From Trichobilharzia szidati (taxonomy: Eukaryota > Platyhelminthes > Trematoda > Strigeidida > Schistosomatidae): a stretch of DNA of 64,000 nucleotides. Made by a program: the position numbers and the translations under genes. The stretch covers positions 57,261,564 to 57,325,563 of the forward strand of contig OX235279.1 of assembly GCA_944472155.2 (NCBI GenBank), in the 5' to 3' direction. Shown here piece by piece: positions 21,715-33,335 of the stretch. Below the pieces are notes generated by a model. It saw only the letters and a list, made by a program, of their open reading frames with translations. It did no database searches and was not told the DNA's origin. The stretch's first letter is position 1. Every line of letters starts with the position of its first letter.

Positions 21715-23625
21715 TATGTTTACTGTCACATATTTGTTGAAATATTTGTTCAACTCATCTTGTTTTGTAAAATTTCCCCAAGTAGGATCTTCTGTACCTG
21801 CTTTCATCAGGATAACCAGAAGCATTTTGGAATTGCTTTCATGAACTGTTTGTTCATTTACCTAGTGAGAAATGTAACTGCTGTATAAGCATATAAATCT
21901 GAGCCACAGCCATTTCAGTATTTGTTGGAACAAATTGATTTAAATAACAAGTAAATCGGATGGGCATCTTTAGGAATGAATCTTAGAATCGTGAATGTTG
22001 AAGATTATACCGACTGCTAATTAATAACAAGTACAGGAGAAGTGAAGCATGTAGAATCATTAACGCTACATAATAAATAAATAAATAGATATTATACACT
22101 CCATAATATAATATCACTCATCCATTTTTAACGAATCATGATTTCAAGAAATCAGTGTTCACGCAATATATAACTCAGTTGTGTGATTCATAAAATGAAA
22201 ATCAGCTCTCTGTTGACATGCCTGAACACTAATCCCATTAACCACGGCAGTATCATGCTTCCACGTTGAATATTTCCGGCATACAATTTTAAAACCTTAT
22301 TAAGATCTACGGAAAATAAGCATTTGATTGATGTTTGTTCTTCAGTTATATGACTGATCGTTAGGTTCCTCACTCAAATGTGGCGGACGAAAACGTTTGG
22401 CTGTCAACTAATATCACAAACACGTCTTTAAACCCTATAATTTCTGCTGTTCTTCTTTTCTCAGAATACTGATGCTGAGTGCTTGCAGAAAAACAGATCA
22501 ACTTTTTGTTATTAAAACAACCCAATAAGCACTTACTGACCGTGGTTTACTTGAAATTAATTTAATTGTGATGGTAGTATCTTACTCATATGGCTGTCTA
22601 TAACTATGTGGGTTATCCGCTAACAGAGCTTACTGACTGAAGTGGTTCTCATTTATTTGTAAATATTAGACACAGTGAATTTTCCTGAACTGCTTTCCTG
22701 TTCCTAAATAGCACTGGCTTTTGATTGATTTGTATTATGTGATAAATTATTGAGTTATATGACTTTTCGAAATGCGTGCGGGTTGTGTGTACACACAGTG
22801 ACATCGTCCATGATGCAAACATTTGTACTAAAATTAAAATGTGTAATGCTATATGTGATTGCTTCAAGAAATGTATTACTGTTTTAAATTAATTCGAGTC
22901 CCAATTATTGATTAAACCAATCTTGACACCATGAAGTTTATTTCAGTTAACAAAACGACATGAACGCAGCAGCAAATGCCACGCATTTTAACAGCATTTT
23001 CAAAATTCAACAAGATTTATAACTGATGTAAATTGATCAAATTTTCCTCTCATCCTAAAGGTTATTTTTATTAATGGTAAACTCTATTTCTACACCATAG
23101 TCAAGTAAAATTATAAGTCATCCAAATAGCGTTTCGTTCACTCAGATGGAAATAAAAGATTGTTTACGGAACACCAACATTAATAGGTCAATCAGGAAAC
23201 TAAAAAACAAACTTCTGTAGTAAATAACAAATGAATTTATTCGCAAAAGGTTTAACATGGCTGACAGAAATTCATGTTAGCGGTGATGTTGTACTGTAAG
23301 GACGCTCTCCATCACTAGTAAAAAACACGAATAAAAATAAGACGGGATGTCATTTCAGTTATAACTTTTTGTAGAGAAATTTAAATTAAATAAAAATTTA
23401 TCGGCGTCTAGGGATTATAGAAGGTTAAATACGCTTTTCGAATTTAAGTTAAAGTGGATATTTTGCAAGTCAAGAAACTGAAGACATCACTTTTTCAGCT
23501 AACTTGAATTTATTTTATGCATCAAAATTTTAAGTGAAATTATTTAAATATTATGCAGCATGATAACACACAAAGATAGTCATACACTGAAAACAAAACC
23601 GAAGTATGATTCCATTCATACATTC
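21715..23625. other. AT-rich non-coding stretch
   Basis: Contains a short (AAAT)n run near 22070-22088. No other feature recognised. Confidence 0.35.
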
Positions 23626-23627
23626 TC

Positions 23628-24345
23628 ATTAATGAATTTGAATAAAGCAAAACAATAGTTTATGCAGAATAAATACTGCTGCTTACAGCCCAAAGTCACT
23701 ATTAAGTGTATCTACAGAAACATTTAAAACATACTTGCACAGAGTTCATTTTCAAACAAAAATCAATCAGTCAATATATGCATACAATAATAATTTGTAT
23801 AATAACAATAAACACTTTACCCCAGACAATAATGATCATACACAACGGGAACGTTTGGCATTACGTAGTCAGATGAAAGAGAGGGTGAAAATATCCAGTT
23901 ACCAGGTCAAGGAAAGACATAACCACTTCTTTCTGAATGCATAAATTGGGTTTCAGACAACTGCCAAAGCAATCCCCATCAAGTTACTGAAACCCAATTT
24001 ATGCATTCAGAAAGAAGTGGTTATGTCTTTCCTTGACCTGGTAACTGGATATTTTCACCCTCTCTTTCATCTGACTACGTAATGCCAAACGTTCCCGTTG
24101 TGTATGATCATTATTGTCTGGGGTAAAGTGTTTATTGTTATTATACAAATTATTATTGTATGCATATATTGACTGATTGATTTTTGTTTGAAAATGAACT
24201 CTGTGCAAGTATGTTTTAAATGTTTCTGTAGATACACTTAATAGTGACTTTGGGCTGTAAGCAGCTGATGGGAAGCCAACAAAATAAATGATGGCAGTAT
24301 TCATTCTACATAATTTGTTGTTTTGATTTTATTCGAAGTATGATT
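23628..24345. mobile_element. Head-to-head inverted PLE 3' ends (large palindrome)
   Basis: Arms 23678-23956 and 23987-24265 (279 bp each) are perfect reverse complements by eye, around a 30-bp spacer. Read outward from the centre, each arm begins KPNLCIQKEVV, the counterpart of KPSLCVQKK in the PLE at 8522-8790, and then runs into 3' sequence. The plus-strand spacer encodes QTTAKAIPIK, matching the QTAEAI segment just before it. So one copy starts slightly further 5' than its inverted partner. Beyond the perfect arms, similarity continues at lower identity to about 23628 and 24345, with a gap of about 31 bp on the left side. Confidence 0.8.
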
Positions 24346-24675
24346 AACAGATGGATAGTTTTCAAAAATAATGACTCTGAGAAATTAAAATTAATTACTC
24401 AAAAGTATTTAGTCAAAGTTTTACTTCTAAAAGTAACTAAATTACATCAAATTTTAACTTTTTTAATTGGTTTATAGCTGACTCGGATTACTTGAAGTGT
24501 AGTGAAAGAAGGAACTATTCGCCGAAATAAGTAGAGAAATGAGAAGAACTAATTCGTCGAAATTGAAAAAAAGGTGAATAAATACAAAACAATAAAATTA
24601 GGTTACGTTATTTGGAAATATGTGTTTTCAAACAGCTAAATCATGAATTAAAAGGCAAATATTCAATTCATTTAC

Positions 24676-25165
24676 TCATATAATTAGTTGGACCAAACAT
24701 TGTTCAAGCACTATCTTGATGGTGTTAAGGAAAGTGAGCTTTGCAGTATAATGAGTTCTTTTGACAGCTTTTTCGTGTCCTCGTTTGACTACCTCTTGTA
24801 CAACATCTCCTTTGAATGGAGAATTGATATAGACAGATTTCTTCGGAACTATTTGAATAGTTTTGCAGGAGATAATTTCTGTAGAGTATTTATTAATGAA
24901 CTCAGGATATCCATTCTTAGATACAATATCCTTCAGAGCTTTTATTTCATGCTCAGTAGTACTGTCAGAACAAATTTTCCGTGCTCCATTGAACAGTGTT
25001 CTGACTAAGTTCTTTTTATACTGGGTTGGAACAAAACTTTCGAAATGTATGTACTGTCTTGTCCATGAAGAACTAAATGTAGATATTTGAATTGTGCCAT
25101 CACTTTTTTTCAATAGAGAAACGTCTAGAAATTGATTAGTACCATTTTCTTCGTGCTCCGTTGTT
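24676..25165 (-). pseudogene. PLE RT connector fragment
   Basis: The minus frame reads LLKKSDGTIQISTFSSSWTR, YIHFESFVPTQYKKNLVR, ICSDSTTEHEIKALKDIV and NGYPEFINKYS. This is the PLE region between RT motif C and the GIY-YIG domain. Just upstream, beyond a frame change near 25110, TNQFLDVSL supplies the FLDV element. Neither the palm nor the nuclease is present. It abuts the 5' end of the RTE copy at about 25165, so the RTE may have inserted into it. Confidence 0.7.
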
Positions 25166-27812
25166 TAGAATAAGAATAAGAAGTGGAATGTTCGTACAAT
25201 GTACGAGACTGGAAAGGCTGCTCAAGTAGTCAAAGAAAGAAGTTCTCAGGATCTGGGATGGCAGGTGGAATGTATGTGGACTTTCGAAACTGTCAGCTGG
25301 AGAGTCAGTAACCTACTCCTGTCACCCAAAATAAAACCACGAGCACATTGAGGGAGTGGCCATCATAATATCACCAATAGCAGCCAAAGCGCTAGTACAA
25401 TGGGAAACAATCTCCTCAAGGACTATGAAAGTCATATACAAATGAAAAGGAATGAGGGTTAATATTACCTAATGTTACACAAAGGGACATGCGTTTCGCC
25501 TCATGGACACACCGAAAACCAGACAGACTTCATCTCAGTACTGTTCAAGGAAGTGGAGACGCAGCTAGCCTGTTGGACACAAAGTCGGCAAGGAGGACAG
25601 GAGTGGGCTCACTCACACCACCATCTATTTCAAGGAATCTCCAAGGTGAAGCTGAAATCTCTCAGAAAAACAGGAGGGAGACCACTGTAATTCAAGTTCA
25701 TCATCCAGAAACTAAAGGACAAAACTAAAAGGAATGTCCTGACACTACATAGCATCACCGAGGAAACCTGTGTGAATGAACATTGAAACTAACTCTCTGA
25801 AGGTGATGTTCAGGGAAACATGCAGAACTGTTCTAGGAAGAAAGAAGAGACAGAAAAAGAAATGGCTCTCAACGGATACCTGGAAGCTAATCGAGGAGAG
25901 GAGGATGCTGAAAGAGAAGACGACTCAATGCACAGATGCGCAGCGGAAGGAGAAGCTGAGTTCAATGTACACTGCACTGATTAAAAATTAGAGAGGAGTG
26001 CTAAGAAAGACACAAGACAGTTCTACGACACACTCGCTAGCAACTGAAACAGAACAGGCAGGCTGCAGGTAAAAGATACCTCAAGACATTATATCAGATA
26101 ACCAGGCTGCTTGCTTTCAGCAAAGAGATCAATTCAGATGATGAAACCAACAAAAGATGTTCAAAGGAATTCGATAATCGAGGAGGAACGACAAATAAAA
26201 CAGTGGGCGTTTATATCCATCTTCAACTCGCCCAGAAATACAACACCACCAAATGCACGCACAGAGGTGCCTGCTAGTGGACACCAATCGTCCAGCGAAA
26301 GCAGAAATCCTGGGTAAGATCAAGCCACTGAAGTCCGGAAAGGCAGCAAGACCAGACGGAATTCCCTTGAAACACTGAAAACGGACCGAGAGACTTCAGC
26401 AGATGTTCTCATGCCATTATTGCAAAAGGTTTGGAAAAGAGGAAAGGTGCCTATTGGTTGGAGGAAAGGCTACCTCGTCAAGCTGACAAAAATGAGCGAC
26501 TTAGGCCCTGGCGTAGTATAATGCTATTGTCCATGCCAAGTGAAATACTAAGTCGCATCATTCTGGAGAGAATAAGAGATGCACTGGATGCAGAACTCCG
26601 CCAGCCGGAACAAGCTGGATTCAGAAGAGGCAAATCGTGTGCTGATCAAATGGCAACTCTACTCATCAAACCTGTACCTTAACTTCATCGACTTCGGAAA
26701 GGCCTTCGACAGACAACGTTGACCGAGAAATAATTTGGAAACTACTTCAGCATTATGATGTGCAGTGCTCAAATCTTCATCCACCTCATTCAACAGCTCT
26801 ATGACGATGCAACATGTCAGGTGATCCACGACGACGCCTTCTGTTGAAGTGAATACAAGAGCAAGACAAGGCTGGCTATTGTCACCGATGATATTCTTGA
26901 ATGTGGCAGACTGTGCATGGGAAGTGAGAAGACAGGAATTATTTGGACTGACCGATAAGAAGACTCCAGAAGATCTGGATTTCGCGTGTGGATGATTTAC
27001 GTCTAATGCCACACAAACTCGAAGACTTAGAAGCAGGCGAAAAACAACAAACTGGCTGAAGAAGCAACTAGAGAGAACAGGACTGAAGGTGAACACAGAG
27101 AAGACGGAGATGATGAAGATAACTAACGAATCTCAAAAGCAACATTAACCAGCATTAATCACCATCAACGGGAGAATCTTTGAGGAGGCAACTTCCTTCA
27201 CTTATCTAGGAAGCACGGTTTCCACCACAAGCGGAACAGATGAAGGTGTTAAAGTCAGGATCGGAAAGGCAAGATACGCCTTCACCAACCTAAGACCAGT
27301 TTGGAAATCTTCTGCACTCAGTCAGCGTAAAGAACAAGATTCGAGTTTTCAACACAGATGTGAAGTCAGTTAGTTGGTGTTTCTATACGGGTCAGAAGCC
27401 TGCACTGCGTGTCACAAAATGGATTTCCAACAAGCTACATACTTTTATCAACAGCTGTCTTTGCTGTTCCCATACTGAAGATCAAATGGCCGGCGAGAAA
27501 GAAGTAGTCACAAGAAAATCTGGGAACGAACCGACCGATAGTCGATTGCTCAACAAATACGTAGGCAGAAAAGGGGAAGGATCGGGAATACATTGAGGAG
27601 GCCATCAAATGAACTCGCGCGCAATGCAGGCCATCTCTCGAGTGGAATCCTAATGGGAAATGAAGAGTGGGTCGTCCGAAGGTGGCACTGAGGTAATCAT
27701 GCGAGGAGTAGATGAGAGATTGTGGCCGATAGTGGATCCATATGAAAGGGACAGTAACAAATAGAAGAAAGTGGAGATGTACTGTTAAAGCCCTATGTTC
27801 AAGTTGGAACAC
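25165..27812 (+). mobile_element. RTE LINE copy B (SR2-type), nearly full length, dead
   Basis: The element reads in order: an endonuclease start (VRTMYETGKAAQVVKE), endonuclease remnants (HIEGVAIIISPIAAKALVQW), a linker with WLSTDTWKLIEERRMLKEK, the RT domain, and the 3' region shared with copies A and C. The length of about 2.6 kb is somewhat under a typical RTE of about 3.2 kb. The 3' end stops within CCCTATGTTCAAG at 27804. Frameshifts occur throughout, so no protein is expected. Confidence 0.85.
25190..27130 (+). pseudogene. RTE ORF: endonuclease and reverse transcriptase, broken
   Basis: The RT region shows GRIKPLKSGKAARPDGIP near 26310, then ILSRIILERIRDALDAEL and EQAGFRRGKSCADQMATL (about 26540-26670). 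Motif A is NFIDFGKAFD (about 26680), motif B is RARQGWLLSPMIFL (about 26850), and the motif C position reads DLDFACG where FADD is expected, so the catalytic pair is gone. In intact elements this protein makes the nick and reverse-transcribes its own RNA from the 3' end (target-primed). At least four frame changes separate these pieces. Open sub-frames at 25776-25991 and 26431-26682 are fragments of this one pseudogene. Confidence 0.8.
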
Positions 27813-28333
27813 AAGGTAGAAATATTGAAATTTTAATAATAATATGTGTTCTACTTTATATCGATAATGGCATCAAGAAGGCAAGCATCATAGCATATTT
27901 TTATGCACTCTTGATTGATCACTATGACTAGCTGGATGCAACTCAAAACAACCAGTTTTTCTCGCTAGCCAGTAAAACGGTGGTTCGTTATTTATACAAC
28001 TTTGGTCTGCCTAACAAGCACTTATGGTTGGTGTGAGTGTTGGTCATATAAATTATTCGTTAGTGCATACCATCAGCCATTAATACTTTTACACTGGTTT
28101 ATTTAGATAATAAGTTATAATTGCACAATCTCAGCCAAAACGATTGCAACCTTTGACGTAATGCACTTGGAAACTAATGCAACAACAATCTTCTAGCCTG
28201 GATAGGTTGTATTTATCTAAATACTTACTCTCGATACTACAGTCACTATAAAAGGATACTCAAATTATTGTAATAAATTAATATCATTTGAAATCCCAAA
28301 TTAGAACACCGAGAAATTGATAAGAAAGACATT

Positions 28334-28700
28334 ATGGTAAGCTATGATATTAACTCATTATATACTAGTATCCTTATTACCGAAAGTCTTGATATCATCT
28401 CCAGTCTACTAGAATCAGATACAACGCTATCACCAAGATGTCCACTGGACACCAGTGAAATAATTAAGAGCTTAAAATTCTGTCTAGTAAGTAATTATTT
28501 TACATTTAAAGGGAGTTTATATAGACAGACAAATGGTGTTGCCATGGATTCACCAGTCTCCCCGATAGTCGCCGACCTTTTCATGAATAGATTCGAAAAT
28601 AACATCTTTTCAAGCATACTCACTCCTAAAATATGGTTAAGATATGTAGATGTTACTTTTGTAGTACTAAAACGAGATCTACACAATTCATTCCTGGGAA
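28334..28700 (+). pseudogene. PLE RT palm with motif C changed to YVDV
   Basis: Motif A is VSYDINSLYTSIL at the start. Motif B is QTNGVAMDSPVSPIVADLF at about 28530-28590. Motif C reads WLRYVDVTFVVL, where the second catalytic aspartate is valine, so the polymerase would be inactive. The frame ends at a stop at 28703 after a frameshift around 28690. The N-terminal half of the RT is missing. Translation continues in a different frame in the next feature. Confidence 0.8.
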
Positions 28701-29247
28701 AATAAACTGTGTACCTCGCAGAATCCAGTTCACTTTGGAAGCAGAATCAGACGTCAGTGAACTACCATTTCTAGACTGCCTAGTTAAGAGAAAGGAAAAG
28801 GGACATTTTAGTATATCCATATTCAGGAAAAAAACCCACTCCAATAAATATTTAGACTTCAATTCATCACACCCCATCAGCGCAAAGATTTCAGTTGTTT
28901 CAAGTCTACTTAGACGAGCACACTCTCTGATAACCGACGAGAAAGAAAAAGAAGAAGAAATATCAAACATTACTGAAACTCTCAAGCAAAACAACTACCC
29001 AAAGAACTTCATCAACAAAATCAACACAGACATTGAGTATAGAGGAAAACGTATTCTGAAAACATGGACCTCGACAGTTGTCATTCCACATAGAGCGGAG
29101 ACGTCAAACGATATCAGACGAGTACTCAGAAAGCTCGATATCAGAGTTTTCTTCAAAACATCAGACATACTTCAAAGCAACCTTGTCCATATAAAAGACC
29201 AAATCCCTATACATTCTCTATCTAATTGTGTCTACAAAATAAAATAA
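28690..29247 (+). pseudogene. PLE segment between RT and endonuclease
   Basis: In a second frame: INCVPRRIQFTLEAESD, LPFLDCLVKRKEKGHFSIS, then KKTHSNKYLDFNSSHP and a lysine/glutamate-rich connector. It ends with LVHIKDQIPIHSLSNCVYKI, just before the nuclease YIG motif. It lacks stops for about 180 codons. The matching piece in the copy at 14923-15980 has the same order of motifs. Confidence 0.75.
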
Positions 29248-29624
29248 AATGCTTGGAATGTAATGCGATATACATTGGACAAACATCTCGAGAAATCAAA
29301 ATCAGGAGAAATGAACACCGTAGAGCATCTGTTCGACCACCGAGAAATCCCGTTGAACTACAAAAACCTGAGAAATCATCAGCCATAGGTCTACATGCCA
29401 TAGAATCAGGCCACAAAATTGATTTTCATAATATTGAAATAATCCAGAAAAACTTCAGAAATCACAAAGAACGTCTAATATCAGAAGCACTTCATATCAA
29501 GTGGAATCAAAATTGCCTGAATAGGAATGATGAACTAAAACAAAATCTGACCTGGTTACAACACCTCCCTCCTCCATCAAGTGACAAAATCAACACGAAT
29601 GTGATAAGCAATTTCATTTTGTAA
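29226..29624 (+). pseudogene. PLE GIY-YIG endonuclease domain
   Basis: A third frame, entered after a shift near 29245, reads KCLECNAIYIGQTSREIK and RRNEHRRA. It continues SSAIGLHAIESGHKIDF, then ERLISEALHIKWNQNCLNRN. The YIG, the conserved arginine/EH and the catalytic glutamate (in SEALHI) are present. The first half of the GIY motif lies in the previous frame (NCVYKI). It ends with a natural stop after a variable tail. Confidence 0.8.
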
Positions 29625-30224
29625 ACACACTCTGCTTTATAGTTTGAAGCACTGATCACATCCAACAATCTACACCTGCTTTTGTTATCTTTACCGATTG
29701 GCCAATTTGGCAACAAAAATTGACCCCATGCTGAGGAACGATGTTTAAGTTAGCAAACTTTGTTTTGATATCATAACAGACGTACTATTACCTTTGTTAT
29801 TTGGTTTGGTGATCTTCATTGTTATTTTAACTTTCAATATGTCCTTTTAACTTGACCTAAGTCTATTTTCTGACCCCCTAACTGTTTGTTAAATATATAC
29901 TGAGATTTTGTAAATTGCGATTTAATAATACTTTGATAAAACTATTAGCATTAAATAGCGAAACGTCAGTAAAAACAATATCGTTTTGTTTTTCATTCAT
30001 TGCGAAATACAAAAACCTTTATTATAATGAATATCATATACCCAATGCCCAAATTTTTTCTAACCGTTAGAAGTGAACTTGGTTTGGACATATATAAGAT
30101 TTTAAATAAATATCATAAAAGTAGGAAGGAAATGGAAGTTAAGAATGGTTAGGAGGGTTTTGACTAGAATTTTCTTAGGTCAAGGGAGAGGCAAAGGTAG
30201 AACAATCTTCTTTTATATATAAAG

Positions 30225-30480
30225 TCTAGGACTGTTCTTTCGAATTACCATAGCTTCGGCTATGTGTAAAAGACGGGTTCGAATTCCGTTTGAAAGGTTC
30301 GATGGAATGCGATAGATAACTTTGAAGGCATTATTTCTCTACACTTGATAACCGCTATCAATCGAATGAGTCAAAATAGAACATCTTATAGATTTTATTT
30401 AGCCTTTTCCGAACCATGGATTAAGATGCTCATAAATACGTTTCTTTAGCTCTGTAGTTGTTAATCAAATATAGCTCTCT
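30225..30480 (-). pseudogene. PLE GIY-YIG C-terminal fragment, decayed
   Basis: The minus strand gives SILTHSIDSGYQV, and after a frame change IYRIPSNLSN and RLLHIAEAMVIRKNSP. These match the order ILAHLVDTEHKV, IYRIPTNL, RLLQTAEAI at 8522-8790. At least one frameshift and one stop are present. The tRNA-like look of GGGTTCGAATTCCG at 30275 is coincidental, because the sequence belongs to this PLE piece. Confidence 0.55.
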
Positions 30481-30499
30481 TCACAGGAGTAACTAAATT

Positions 30500-31390
30500 T
30501 TAATAATAATAATAATTTGCTTTATTCCAGAAACAGTACAGTGGTACAGTGTGGAATTTTCAGCACATATCTACAATATTTGCATCTAATTTTACCGACG
30601 TTTAAAATAAGTATTAAACAAACAAAAAAAAAGTAAATCTGAAGACACCAACAGCAAAAAAAAACCAAAAAAAAGAAAAAACAGGATAAACACAAAATAA
30701 TTATGAATGCGAAAAAGTACCAAAGTCTGCCAAGGTCTAATGCAGTGTTTGTGGTGGTAGTGTGAGTAATCCTGAATAATACAAAATTTTTTTGAGGTGG
30801 TGACTATGGCATTCACAAACAATGATTGTCAGTTTAATATTGCCGAAAAGTATAGAAAATAAGAAAAGCAACCACAAAACTAATAATTACATGATGGTTA
30901 ATGACACGACAATTTTGTAATACTCATAGTGCTAATATAGTCGGAACCAGTGATACACAATAGAAGGAATATAGTAAAGTACAAAAAAGGAAGCCAATGT
31001 TAATATTTCAGGTAGCTAAGTAAGTTTGAAGAAGGAGTTCACTAAAGAATACGAAATAAGAGAGAAATAAAAGAGTATGAAATTATGTTGTTAATAACAA
31101 AGCAAGTCACAGGTTTCACGCCCAACATTGTCTCTGTCGCTTAGAACACGGGCCAAGTATGGTATCGTTGAGTTCCTGTACTTGGTTGTACGAGCATAGA
31201 TTCTTTTATACTGATTTCTGGTTTTACTTGATGAGATACAAGGAGAGAGTTGGGAATAGAGGGGGTGTTGGGGGTCTGAGAGTATGGTTTTAGACCATTT
31301 GTAGATACTGATAGAAGTGGCGAGGCTAGGTGGCTTGTCTTTCGCTTGAGCAATCATTATATATATATATGTATTATAGATTTTCAATGT
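30500..31390 (-). mobile_element. LINE 3' end (C-terminal ORF piece, UTR and tail)
   Basis: A 98-codon minus-strand frame (31091-31387) contains LSDPQHPLYSQLSPCISSS, then KRIYARTTKYRNSTIPYLAR. This pattern ends many non-LTR retrotransposon polyproteins. Downstream on the minus strand the sequence becomes A/T-rich and ends in GGAATAAAGC and a short ATT repeat (30501-30516), as expected for a LINE tail. The RT domain is absent because of 5' truncation. I cannot decide the clade firmly. Confidence 0.55.
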
Positions 31391-31796
31391 GTTAATAAGA
31401 AATAAACAGACTCCTTAAGCACAACTTTCATCACTAGTGTAAGTGATATTCAAACGAAATATAAACTAAAGCAGATAAGGAATACAGTTCCATATCAAGA
31501 AAAGAGATAATTTCCAACATACTACTTTTTTAATGTAGTAGTACTTTTTAATGTAGGTTGTAACTTATGTAGGCATATATAACCAGCGTAAATGTGGAAA
31601 GTAATCACTGAACTTGGGGCATCTGTTCTTCCAACCTCACTTTTTATCAGCACCTCTGACAACATCTGTAGAGTCAGCAGTTTCACAAGGTCCATTCATT
31701 AGATGGAAGTTTCTGATAATACTCTCCAGCCCTGTTGTAATGCTATAAAAACTAGCATGATGCCATTAAATGAGTTTTCTATTTTCTCTTTTTCAG

Positions 31797-31878
31797 AAAA
31801 GAACGTGGGCGTGGCCGTGCTATAGCAAGAAGAAGACCGTATGTCAAACCTTGTTATAAAGGACGACAATTAGCTTGA
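31797..31878 (+). CDS. Candidate terminal exon, Arg/Gly-rich end
   Basis: A strong splice-acceptor context (a long pyrimidine run ending TTTTTCAG at 31796) is followed by an open stretch. In the frame that leaves one base for the previous codon it reads KERGRGRAIARRRP then YVKPCYKGRQLA and a TGA at 31876-31878. An AATAAA polyadenylation signal lies only 31 bases further on (31909-31914). This looks like the last coding exon of a host gene whose other exons would be upstream. No family is recognised, and an RG-rich tail is common in RNA-binding proteins. No matching upstream exon was found, so this could be chance. Confidence 0.35.
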
Positions 31879-32057
31879 ACCCGTGTAATTCGAACCCTGC
31901 GTGCTGGAAATAAAGACCTTCCTCTCGCATTTTCGTCTTCTTCCTTCGCTGGTGTTGCCTGTTGCTTTTGAGTGTTACACTGTGAATTATGCACCATAAA
32001 GGAAAATTTAAAAACAAATAAGAAAATGAGAACTAAAACTAAAGTACCTGTTCTCAT
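31854..32057 (-). CDS. Small ORF with signal-peptide-like start
   Basis: A 67-codon minus-strand frame starts MRTGTLVLVLIFLFVFKFSF, a basic end followed by a hydrophobic run of about 17 residues, as in a secretion signal. A polar part with EEDENARGR follows, and then a basic tail RVRITRVQANCRPL. It overlaps the plus-strand candidate exon by about 25 bases. Schistosomes encode many short secreted proteins, but I see no named family, no promoter and no second exon. Both frames could be fortuitous. Confidence 0.25.
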   Translation of the reverse strand: MRTGTLVLVLIFLFVFKFSFMVHNSQCNTQKQQATPAKEEDENARGRSLFPARRVRITRVQANCRPL

Positions 32058-32059
32058 GG

Positions 32060-33100
32060 AGCAGGTACATCTATTAAATTAGACACTTCAAAGTAAGAAA
32101 GTACATCCACAATAGAAAGTGATGGGATGAATCTCTTTGAATGCATCACATATATTTTTTGAATAGAAATTCTCATTATTACTGAAACTTTAGTGTCATA
32201 GTACATACAACCCCAGTGTTATAATTAACAACACAGAATCTACGCAGTATTCCCTGAGAAGATGAATCACTTGTCATGTCTATCAAAATGAATACCTGGT
32301 GTCATTTTATCTCTGTAGGGAAGGATGACTCATTTAATTAAGAGCAGCGTGGCATCGAATATAAGTGTTATATGCATAACTATGCTAATTCTATCCAGCA
32401 CTGATTTATGTGGAACAGATGTTTACAACTTAATTTTTACAGTACACGTCTTTATGCCTCTGGTTAGCTTTCAATGCCCACTCAGTTCACTGTAAGATGT
32501 TATTTATTCTTTATGAATCAAGCAAATCAATTTAGAGATAACACATACATTACTGACTTTTTTAATTTCACGTTACTACCCAGCTAACAGCTATTGTGTG
32601 TTATAAGAGATAGATGACTGTACACCTGATGTAAAGGATAAAGTTGCTATCTATAAATAAGACATCTTAGAGACTTCCTATTACATTGTCATGCGACGAA
32701 CACTGACAAAGGGAAAACATACAAATCAATGATCTGAATGAAGTTAACAAATGAATAAAGTTAGCATAATTCTTAGTCTTGGAAATTATGTGAAAAACTA
32801 CAATACAGCTACTTTGAATGCATTCAACAAAATGTCTTACAGAAATGGGGAAAGGATTTTTCATAGAATTGAGAAAATCGGCAGTGTCAGAAGAAATTTG
32901 GCATAAAACACAATCATAAATCGTTGTCCAATATTTACTGAGATAGTTTTAAAGAGTATTAACTCATTTCTTTGTTTCAGTAAAGGTCAAACAAAATGTC
33001 CAGTAGACACGAATCTTCAGGAGCTGAAATTATTGTATGAATTGCTTCAAAATCCTACTTGTTAAATTTTCATCCAGTTAGCTTATTTATATTTTAAAAT
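32060..33100. other. AT-rich non-coding stretch
   Basis: Nothing recognised. Confidence 0.35.
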
Positions 33101-33104
33101 TTTA

Positions 33105-33335
33105 TCTTTGTACGTTCTCAGTGGAACATAGGGCTTCAAGCTAGAGGCTTGAAGTTTCAGTAACAGTGGTTTTCATCTTTATAGGGTGGGATTCCTAGTC
33201 TCACGCCCCAAGTCCCCTCTTCGCTGAGTTTATTGCCAGCTAAGCGAGGTTTGGGAGTGCATATGCAGAGGATCGAACCCCGGACCTCCTGAGTGGCTGG
33301 CAAACATTCTGCCTATGCGCCACCGAGGCACATCT
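33105..33335 (-). mobile_element. tRNA-headed SINE with RTE-like tail
   Basis: Same organisation as the unit at 21487-21712. On the minus strand there is a tRNA-like head with box A (GTGGCGCATAGGCAGAATG), altered from the other copies, and box B GGGGTTCGATCC. The body is shared, and the 3' end GCTTGAAGCCCTATGTTCCA is followed by GAGAACGTACAAAG. The head differs more than the tail, so this is an older or distinct subfamily copy. Confidence 0.75.

Larger units (their letters stand above)
28280..30005 (+). mobile_element. 5'-truncated PLE, relatively recent
   Basis: Coding remnants run from RT motif A to the end of the GIY-YIG domain at 29624. About 380 bp of 3' non-coding sequence follows, with GAAACGTC at 29960-29967 flanked by ACT and AGT. 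That is the 3' half of a PLE-type hammerhead whose 5' core is lost. The region upstream of 28280 has no PLE similarity I can see. Confidence 0.75.

Noticed and set aside
23735..23944. 69-residue protein encoded identically on both strands
   Set aside because: The duplication is explained by the palindrome. The sequence reads on the antisense strand as PLE C-terminus and 3' region, so it is not a gene pair.
30240..30300. tRNA-like GGGTTCGAATTCCG segment
   Set aside because: Belongs to a PLE endonuclease coding remnant on the minus strand.
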